Below are positions 58,818 through 64,000 of a DNA stretch of 64,000 bases, piece by piece; position 1 is the first letter of the stretch; the number at the start of each line of letters is the position of its first letter. The notes under the pieces are model-generated. The model searched no databases. It was not told the DNA's origin and saw only the letters and a list, made by a program, of their open reading frames with translations. Both the position numbers and the translations under genes were made by a program. The stretch is from the NCBI RefSeq assembly GCF_009905615.1, contig NZ_JAAAKW010000008.1, forward strand, positions 186,001 to 250,000, written 5' to 3'. This DNA is from Pseudomonas sp. SLFW. Lineage in GTDB: Bacteria > Pseudomonadota > Gammaproteobacteria > Pseudomonadales > Pseudomonadaceae.

Positions 58818-60107
58818 ATGCAGGACGAGGCGCTGGAAATCCTGGTGGTCGACGACCAGGAGGAAAATCTGGAAGAAATGCAGGAGCTGCTTGAAGAGCT
58901 CGACAGAACCGTTCGGTGCGTCGATTCCGGGGCCAAGGCGCTGGCGTGCATGGTGTCCGGCAAGATCGGCCTGGTGCTGATGGACGTGCAAATGCCGGGG
59001 ATGAGTGGCTTCGAAGTTGCCCGCCGAATGCGTGAAGACCCCAGCACCCGCTTCACCCCCATCATTTTCATCTCCGGGATGCGCCAGACCGACGAGGTGC
59101 TCGATCAGGGCTATTCGGCCGGTGCGGTCGATTTCATGACCAAACCGGTGCAGCCGACGATGCTGGTGCACAAGGCGCGGGTGTTGCTGGAGCACGACCG
59201 CTATCGTCGAGGATTGCTGCAAACCAGTCGGCAACTGGAGCGGGAGCGGGCGTTCAATGCCTCGATTCTCGACAACACCGCCGAGGGCATCATGGTGGTG
59301 GGCAGCGACGGCCTCATCCAGTTCGCCAATCCGGCGATCACCCACATGCTGGGGTGTCAGGATGACGAACTGCGAGGCACGCCCTTGCTCGACTGGATCG
59401 AAACACCCCACGACGAAGACTGGCAGACCTCGGTGTGGCTCGACCATTTCCAGCGCGGCGAAAGGCTTCGGCTGCACGACGCGAATTTGCGCAATCGCGA
59501 AGGGCAAAGCATCCCGGTCGCGCTGTCCTGTTCGCCCCTGTCTCAAGGGCAGGACGCAATGACCCTGCTGGCGCTGGACATGTCGGCAGTGCGCGAGCTT
59601 CACCACCAACTCGAAGTCATGACCATCACCGATGCACTCACGGGATTGCTCAATCGCCGTGGGTTCGTGCAAGCGTTGCAGGCTGCCATTTCCCGCAATC
59701 AACGGACCGGCAAGATGAGCGCGTTGCTGTACCTGGACCTCGATGGCTTCAAGCAGATCAACGATCAATTTGGCCACGACCGGGGGGATGACGCGCTGCG
59801 TTGGGTCAGCCAGCAACTGCAAGGCTGCCTGCGCCCCTACGACCGACTGGCGAGGATCGGCGGTGACGAGTTCACGGTCATCATCGAAGGTGTGAATGGC
59901 CCCGAGGACGCGGCGGCGGTGGCCGAAAAACTCATCACCCAAGTGTCTGCCGACCAGACCCGTTTCCGCCTGGGGGCCAGCATCGGCATCGCCTGCCTGC
60001 CGGAGAGCGGAAGCACCATTGAAGACCTGATGCGCGCGGCGGACTCGGCGATGTACGACGCCAAGCGGCGCGGCAAGGGGCAACTCCGATTCGCCCCCGA
60101 CGCATAG
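58818..60107 (+). CDS. REC-PAS-GGDEF diguanylate cyclase
   Basis: 429 residues. Receiver domain (residues 8-125): phospho-Asp in GLVLMDVQMPGMSG, Lys in VDFMTKPVQP. PAS (about 150-260): FNASILDNTAEGIMVVGSDG and HMLGCQDDELRGTPLLDWIE. GGDEF (about 265-425): MTITDALTGLLNRRGFVQAL, active site ARIGGDEFTVII, and an RPYD inhibitory site five residues before GG. So it is an active cyclase making c-di-GMP, feedback-controlled, driven by phosphorylation and by a PAS ligand. Strong ribosome site AGGGAGG. No cognate kinase adjoins it. Confidence 0.93.
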   Translation: MQDEALEILVVDDQEENLEEMQELLEELDRTVRCVDSGAKALACMVSGKIGLVLMDVQMPGMSGFEVARRMREDPSTRFTPIIFISGMRQTDEVLDQGYSAGAVDFMTKPVQPTMLVHKARVLLEHDRYRRGLLQTSRQLERERAFNASILDNTAEGIMVVGSDGLIQFANPAITHMLGCQDDELRGTPLLDWIETPHDEDWQTSVWLDHFQRGERLRLHDANLRNREGQSIPVALSCSPLSQGQDAMTLLALDMSAVRELHHQLEVMTITDALTGLLNRRGFVQALQAAISRNQRTGKMSALLYLDLDGFKQINDQFGHDRGDDALRWVSQQLQGCLRPYDRLARIGGDEFTVIIEGVNGPEDAAAVAEKLITQVSADQTRFRLGASIGIACLPESGSTIEDLMRAADSAMYDAKRRGKGQLRFAPDA

Positions 60108-60113
60108 AGAGTG

Positions 60114-60740
60114 TCAGCCCGACCGTTCCAGATACGCGCAAAACATGTCGGACATGGCCGTCGCGTAATCCTCGATTTCCACCTCGGTTCTCGGCGTTTG
60201 CGAAAACGCCTTGCCCACTTTGCTCATCGTGGCGGTGATCAGTTCCCCGACGCGTTGTCGATGGGCGTCATCCGCGTCTGGCAACACCTCTTGCATGAAT
60301 CGGACAATCGCCTGCTCACCTTTTTGCCGGGTCTCGCGGGCTTCCGGGGCGTGACGATAGAGCGGGGCGGCGTCATCGAGGGCCACACGCATGTCGGCCT
60401 CTTCGCATTCCGAGCGGAGGAATGCGTGGACAAGGTTTCGCAATCGCTGCAAAGGCGGCGTGGTGCTGTCCTCCAGCAGGCGGCTGAGCATGTCGGTGGT
60501 TTGCTTCCACTCGTCACTTTGCAGGCGGAACAGAATCGCGGCCTTGTTCGGAAAGTACTGATAAAGCGATCCGATGCTCACCCCGGCCTTCTCAGCCACC
60601 CGGGCGGTGGTGAAGCGGGTCGCGCCTTCTTTGGCCAAAACCTGAACAGCGGCCTGAAGAATGATTGATACCGACGCTTCAGAGCGGGCCTGTTTGGGCT
60701 GTTTGCGCAGGGAAATCGCGGGTTTGCGGGAATCGGTCAC
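60114..60740 (-). CDS. TetR-family regulator
   Basis: 208 residues. HTH near residues 30-70: TRFTTARVAEKAGVSIGSLY followed by QYFPNKAAILFRL; the rest is a ligand-binding helical domain (ECEEADMRVALDDAAPLYRH). It opens with a basic arm (RKPAISLRKQPKQARSEASV). Divergent from an O-methyltransferase gene 92 bp away, with an inverted repeat in the gap, so it likely represses that gene. Its stop is 6 bp from the convergent GGDEF stop. Confidence 0.88.
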   Translation of the reverse strand: MTDSRKPAISLRKQPKQARSEASVSIILQAAVQVLAKEGATRFTTARVAEKAGVSIGSLYQYFPNKAAILFRLQSDEWKQTTDMLSRLLEDSTTPPLQRLRNLVHAFLRSECEEADMRVALDDAAPLYRHAPEARETRQKGEQAIVRFMQEVLPDADDAHRQRVGELITATMSKVGKAFSQTPRTEVEIEDYATAMSDMFCAYLERSG

Positions 60741-60750
60741 GGCGGCTCCG

Positions 60751-60787
60751 GAATGCGATTATCAAATGTGAGTGATTGATCGCATTC
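60751..60787. promoter_or_regulatory. Inverted repeat, candidate TetR operator
   Basis: GAATGCGAT (60751-60759) and ATCGCATTC (60779-60787) are exact inverted copies, 19 bp apart, inside the TetR/methyltransferase intergenic region. Arm spacing is wide for one TetR dimer, so it may be two half-operators. Confidence 0.55.
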
Positions 60788-60832
60788 TATTCCGGCGATG
60801 TGATTTGCGCATCGTTCACACCGGAGAATCCC

Positions 60833-61498
60833 ATGAATACATTGACCACTCGCCCTGTTGCCCCGCTCTTGGAACGTCTGTTCGCGGCGGCTGACGAGCA
60901 ATCCCCGATGAACAGCTCGGAATTGTCCACGTTGTCCCAGGAAGATCTTTCGCGCCTGATGCGCAGCAAGACCGATTATCTGGAGTTCTATGGCCGTCTC
61001 AAGGATTTCCCACTGGCCGTGTCCCGCGAAACCGGCGCCTTGCTGTACATGCTGGCGCGCAGTTGCAAAGCCCGCACGGTGGTCGAATTCGGCACCTCGT
61101 TTGGCATTTCGACCCTGCACCTGGCGGCGGCCCTGCGTGATAACGGCGGCGGTCTGTTGATCACCAGCGAGTTTGAATCGTCCAAGGTCGCCCAGGCGCG
61201 GGACAATCTAGTTGCAGGCGGTTTGCTCGATCTGGTGGAAATCCGCGAAGGCGACGCCCTGAAAACGTTGGGCCAGGACCTGCCGGACTCCATCGACCTG
61301 GTGCTGCTCGACGGCGCCAAGGCGCTCTACCCGGAAATCCTGAGCCTGGTGGAAAGCCGCCTGCGTCCCGGCGCGCTGATCATCGCTGACAACGCCGATT
61401 ACGCCCCGGATTACCTGGCACGGGTGCGCTCGGTGGAGCAGGGTTATCTGTCGATCCCGTTCGCCGATGAGGTCGAGCTGTCGATGCGCCTGGGCTGA
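60833..61498 (+). CDS. O-methyltransferase-like SAM enzyme
   Basis: 221 residues: KTDYLEFYGRLKDFPLAVSR then the Rossmann core RTVVEFGTSFGISTLHLAAA (motif I with E-x-G-T), SEFESSKVAQARDN, IDLVLLDGAKALYPEILSLV. The layout is that of catechol/caffeoyl-CoA O-methyltransferases (AdoMet_MTase family 3). ATG 60833 is used; the frame opens earlier at 60776 in the operator region. Regulated, by inference, by the divergent TetR. Confidence 0.85.
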   Translation: MNTLTTRPVAPLLERLFAAADEQSPMNSSELSTLSQEDLSRLMRSKTDYLEFYGRLKDFPLAVSRETGALLYMLARSCKARTVVEFGTSFGISTLHLAAALRDNGGGLLITSEFESSKVAQARDNLVAGGLLDLVEIREGDALKTLGQDLPDSIDLVLLDGAKALYPEILSLVESRLRPGALIIADNADYAPDYLARVRSVEQGYLSIPFADEVELSMRLG

Positions 61499-61756
61499 GG
61501 CGCGCCGTCGGTAAGTGAACGCTCAACAGGTTACGTGATACATTCGCCGCCGCTTTGCGCCACCTCCTGCCGGGGCCTTCCAGACGAGGGTGTCGAGCCT
61601 GAGAAAGTGCGCGGCGAGATATCACCGATGCATGCGCCACGACGCGTGCGCAGGGCTGGAAACTTCATGACCGTGAGGGTTTTCCGCTCCCTTTGTTGCC
61701 TGTTGTTCAGGTGTAAACTCGACGTTCGCGCTTACGCGCATTCAGGTCCTGCGAAC

Positions 61757-62815
61757 ATGACACAGATTTCCGAACGCCTTCTGGTGCAGGCGCATCTAGA
61801 CGCCAAACAGCCCAAACCCCTGACCCCGGAAGAGGAAGCCGAGTATCGACGCCTGATCGCCGCCGAGCTCAAGGCCCAGGACGCGGTACTGGTCGCCCAC
61901 TATTACTGCGACCCGGTGATTCAGGCGCTGGCCGAAGAGACGGGCGGTTGTGTGTCCGACTCGCTGGAAATGGCCCGCTTTGGCAAGAACCATCCAGCCA
62001 AGACTGTGCTGGTGGCCGGCGTGCGCTTCATGGGCGAAACCGCGAAAATCCTGACCCCTGAAAAACGCATTCTGATGCCGACCCTCGAAGCGACCTGCTC
62101 GCTGGACCTGGGCTGTGGCGTCGATGAATTCACGGCGTTCTGCGACAAGCACCCCGAGCGCACGGTCGTGGTCTATGCCAACACCTCGGCGGCGGTCAAA
62201 GCCCGTGCAGACTGGGTCGTGACCTCAAGCTGCGCGCTGGAAATCGTCGAGAGCCTGATGGACAACGGCGAGACGATCGTCTGGGGACCGGACAAACACT
62301 TGGGGCGCTACATCCAGCGTGAAACCGGTGCTGACATGCTGCTGTGGGACGGTGCGTGCATCGTCCATGAAGAATTCAAATCGCGTCAGCTGGAAGACAT
62401 GAAGGCGCTGTACCCGGACGCGGCCATTCTGGTGCACCCGGAATCGCCGGAATCGGTGATCGACCTGGCCGACGCGGTGGGCTCCACCAGCCAATTGATC
62501 AAGGCTGCACAGACCCTGCCGAACAAGACCTTCATCGTGGCCACTGACCGCGGCATTTTCTACAAGATGCAGCAGCTGTGCCCGGACAAAATCTTCATCG
62601 AAGCCCCCACCGCCGGAAACGGCGCGGCCTGCCGCAGCTGCGCGCACTGCCCGTGGATGGCGATGAACACCCTGGCGCGCACCCTGCAATGCCTGCGTGA
62701 GGGCACTAACGAAATCTTCGTCGACCCGGCGATCATCCCCCAGGCCGTCCGGCCGTTGCAGCGGATGCTGGATTTCACCCAGGCGGCACGGCTCAAACTA
62801 TCAGGCAACGCGTAA
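61757..62815 (+). CDS. nadA: Quinolinate synthase A
   Basis: 352 residues, the usual Pseudomonas length. Condenses iminoaspartate with dihydroxyacetone phosphate to quinolinate in NAD synthesis, using a [4Fe-4S] cluster. The three cluster Cys regions are visible: LEATCSLDLGC, VTSSCALEIVES, and AACRSCAHCPWM. Other family blocks: AVLVAHYYCDPVIQALAEET, VLVAGVRFMGETAKILTPEK, NTSAAVKARADWVVTSSCAL. ATG 61757 (MTQISERLLVQAH) is chosen over an earlier opening. Single gene; the M48 protease gene follows on the other strand. Confidence 0.97.
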   Translation: MTQISERLLVQAHLDAKQPKPLTPEEEAEYRRLIAAELKAQDAVLVAHYYCDPVIQALAEETGGCVSDSLEMARFGKNHPAKTVLVAGVRFMGETAKILTPEKRILMPTLEATCSLDLGCGVDEFTAFCDKHPERTVVVYANTSAAVKARADWVVTSSCALEIVESLMDNGETIVWGPDKHLGRYIQRETGADMLLWDGACIVHEEFKSRQLEDMKALYPDAAILVHPESPESVIDLADAVGSTSQLIKAAQTLPNKTFIVATDRGIFYKMQQLCPDKIFIEAPTAGNGAACRSCAHCPWMAMNTLARTLQCLREGTNEIFVDPAIIPQAVRPLQRMLDFTQAARLKLSGNA

Positions 62816-62820
62816 GAAGC

Positions 62821-63026
62821 AGCTACGAGCTGTAAGCTACAAGCTACAAGCTGCAAGAGAAAGCAGCGCAAGATTCGAGTCCTACGCCGGAAGCAAGACC
62901 GCAGCGAATCTGCTTTTTCTTGCAGCTCGAAGCTCGGAACTCACAGCTGCTTTTCTCTCGCAGCTTGAAGCTCGAAACTCACAGCTGCTTTTTCTTGCAG
63001 CTTGAAGCTCGAAACTCGCAGCTGCT
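62821..63026 (+). repeat. Tandem 37-38 bp repeats with an inverted counterpart
   Basis: Three copies of a CAGCTTGAAGCTCGAAACTC-type unit begin at 62923, 62961 and 62998 (spacing 38 and 37 bp). A stretch at 62821-62860 (AGCTACAAGCTACAAGCTGC) is the reverse-complement type. Together they can fold into a large cruciform just after nadA. AGCTxxAAGCT-rich clusters of this kind are scattered between Pseudomonas genes. Confidence 0.8.
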
Positions 63027-63030
63027 CCCC

Positions 63031-64000
63031 CTAGTTCATGAGTTCTTTGACGGCCTTTTCTTGCGCGATGATTTCCTGCTGCCGCGCGTCGATCCTTGAG
63101 GCCAGCTGGAAGTTGTTGTTCGCCCGACGTTTGGCGAATTCCAGTTGCTGAACGGCTTGTTTGAAGTCACCCATCAACGCGAAATACTCGGCGCGGGCCT
63201 GGTGCGAACCGATGGTATTGCCCGAAAGACCACGGGCATCAGCCACCTGACTCCAGATGTCCGGGTCGTCGGAGCGACTTTTGAGCAGCGTTTCAAGAGC
63301 TTTCAGCGCTTCCGGCGCTTTGGACTGTTTGAGCAGCACATCGACCTTGGCCTGATTCAGCGGGTAATCGTCCGGGTACAGGTCCAGCATCCGGTTCACC
63401 CGCTGCTGCGCGTCGGGGAACCGGTTGTTGGTGATGTCCAGGTTGATCAAGGCCAGGTTGTAGGTGATGTTGTCCGGCGCCTTCTCGATCAGCGGCTTGA
63501 GGCTGTCTCTCGCTTCGTTCAACTGACCGGCTTTAGTTTGCGCCAGCGCGAGGCCGTAGCGGGCGGCGTCGTTTTTCGGGTTTTCGGCCATTTGCGCACG
63601 GAAGCGCTTGGCGGCCATGCCCGGTGTTTCTTCATAAATCAGCACGACCCGCGCGCGCATCAGCTGGTAAGTGAGGCTGTCCTCCTTGCCCCCCGGTTTG
63701 GCCTGTTCGGCACGGTTGCGGGTGTCGGCGATACGGGATTCGGTCACCGGGTGACTCATCAGGAACTCCGGCGGCTTGGCATCGTAGCGGTATTGACGGG
63801 CCAGACGCTCGAACATGGTCGGCATGTTGCGCGGGTCGTAACCGGCTTTCTCCAAATTCATGATGCCGATGCGGTCCGCCTCGGCCTCGTTCTGCCGGGA
63901 AAAACGCGCTTGTTCCTGAATCGCCGCAGCCTGTGTCCCGGCAATGGCAGCGATACCCGCATCACCGGCACCTGCCACGGCCATGACGATACCGGCGAGC
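63031..64000 (-). CDS. M48 metalloprotease/chaperone, BepA-like (5' part off window)
   Basis: The last ~320 residues of a periplasmic M48 peptidase of the BepA/YfgC type. Present here: the third zinc-ligand region RQNEAEADRIGIMNLEKAGY, MPTMFERLARQYRY, FLMSHPVTESRIADTRNRAE, then a TPR C-terminal half (DAARYGLALAQTKAGQLNEA, RFPDAQQRVNRMLDLYPDDY, DIWSQVADARGLSGNTIGSH). The HExxH motif and signal peptide lie upstream of position 64000. BepA assembles or degrades LptD and other outer-membrane proteins. Downstream of nadA, convergent, with the repeat cluster in between. Confidence 0.9.
   Translation of the reverse strand, partial: LAGIVMAVAGAGDAGIAAIAGTQAAAIQEQARFSRQNEAEADRIGIMNLEKAGYDPRNMPTMFERLARQYRYDAKPPEFLMSHPVTESRIADTRNRAEQAKPGGKEDSLTYQLMRARVVLIYEETPGMAAKRFRAQMAENPKNDAARYGLALAQTKAGQLNEARDSLKPLIEKAPDNITYNLALINLDITNNRFPDAQQRVNRMLDLYPDDYPLNQAKVDVLLKQSKAPEALKALETLLKSRSDDPDIWSQVADARGLSGNTIGSHQARAEYFALMGDFKQAVQQLEFAKRRANNNFQLASRIDARQQEIIAQEKAVKELMN

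Noticed and set aside
57933..60083. A 716-codon open frame on the minus strand opposite the GntR and GGDEF genes
   Set aside because: It runs antisense across two well-supported genes and its translation lacks any family signature.

Overview
The window reads as the chromosome of a Pseudomonas, most likely from the P. fluorescens/P. syringae side of the genus. The evidence is the high GC content, the gene families (NadA beside a BepA-like M48 protease, DctA, GlsB-type glutaminase, a PctA-like amino-acid chemoreceptor) and a REP doublet of the GGGAGCGAATTCATTCGCGA type common in that group. I saw no tRNA, rRNA, CRISPR array, transposase or phage gene. Species cannot be decided from the sequence.

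Region by region. 1-3.2 kb: alkA (cut at the left edge), a LysE-type exporter, an orphan piece of pyruvate kinase and a 51-residue protein. 3.2-9.4 kb: an isochorismatase-like hydrolase, two paralogous LysR regulators, a NodD-like LysR, a binding protein without signal peptide, a MoaF-SnoaL fusion, and a leftover LysR promoter. 9.4-11.4 kb: an RsbQ-like alpha/beta hydrolase translationally overlapped with a PAS histidine kinase. 11.7-13.7 kb: an ExuT-like transporter and an NTF2-fold secreted protein. 14-26.5 kb: accessory regulator-enzyme pairs (LysR, MarR, HxlR with flavodoxin, decarboxylase-like, tautomerase, SDR and MDR partners) plus dctA. 26.6-30.2 kb: glutaminase and the chemoreceptor.

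30.5-45 kb is the most coherent unit. It holds a luciferase-like FMN monooxygenase, two near-identical flavin reductases, an NCS1 permease, a PotABCD-type ABC importer, RibBX (FMN precursor synthesis), an aldehyde dehydrogenase, an alpha/beta hydrolase, a DUF1185/AA_synth protein, a DUF1330 protein, a Nudix hydrolase and a FadR-type GntR regulator. Six copies of a TGGTATACCA-like palindrome lie in front of its transcription units, so I infer one FadR-type regulon. The inferred job is uptake and oxidative breakdown of a small, probably nitrogenous, organic compound; the substrate is unknown. RibBX beside a luciferase-like enzyme and flavin reductases resembles the lux-rib arrangement of luminous bacteria.

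45.1-47.5 kb is decayed DNA: a cytochrome b561 pseudogene with two TGA stops at Trp positions, an Old Yellow Enzyme gene cut in half and joined to it tail to tail, a LysR without its DNA-binding domain, and a mutated second copy of the SDR tail found at 24 kb. One intact HIT-family gene sits among them. 47.5-64 kb returns to regulator-enzyme pairs (methyltransferase/Rrf2, SDR/LysR, XRE, ArsR/MDR/monooxygenase with clear ArsR operators, TetR/methyltransferase), a rhomboid protease, a solute-binding protein, a REC-PAS-GGDEF diguanylate cyclase, nadA, a tandem repeat and a truncated M48 protease at the right edge.
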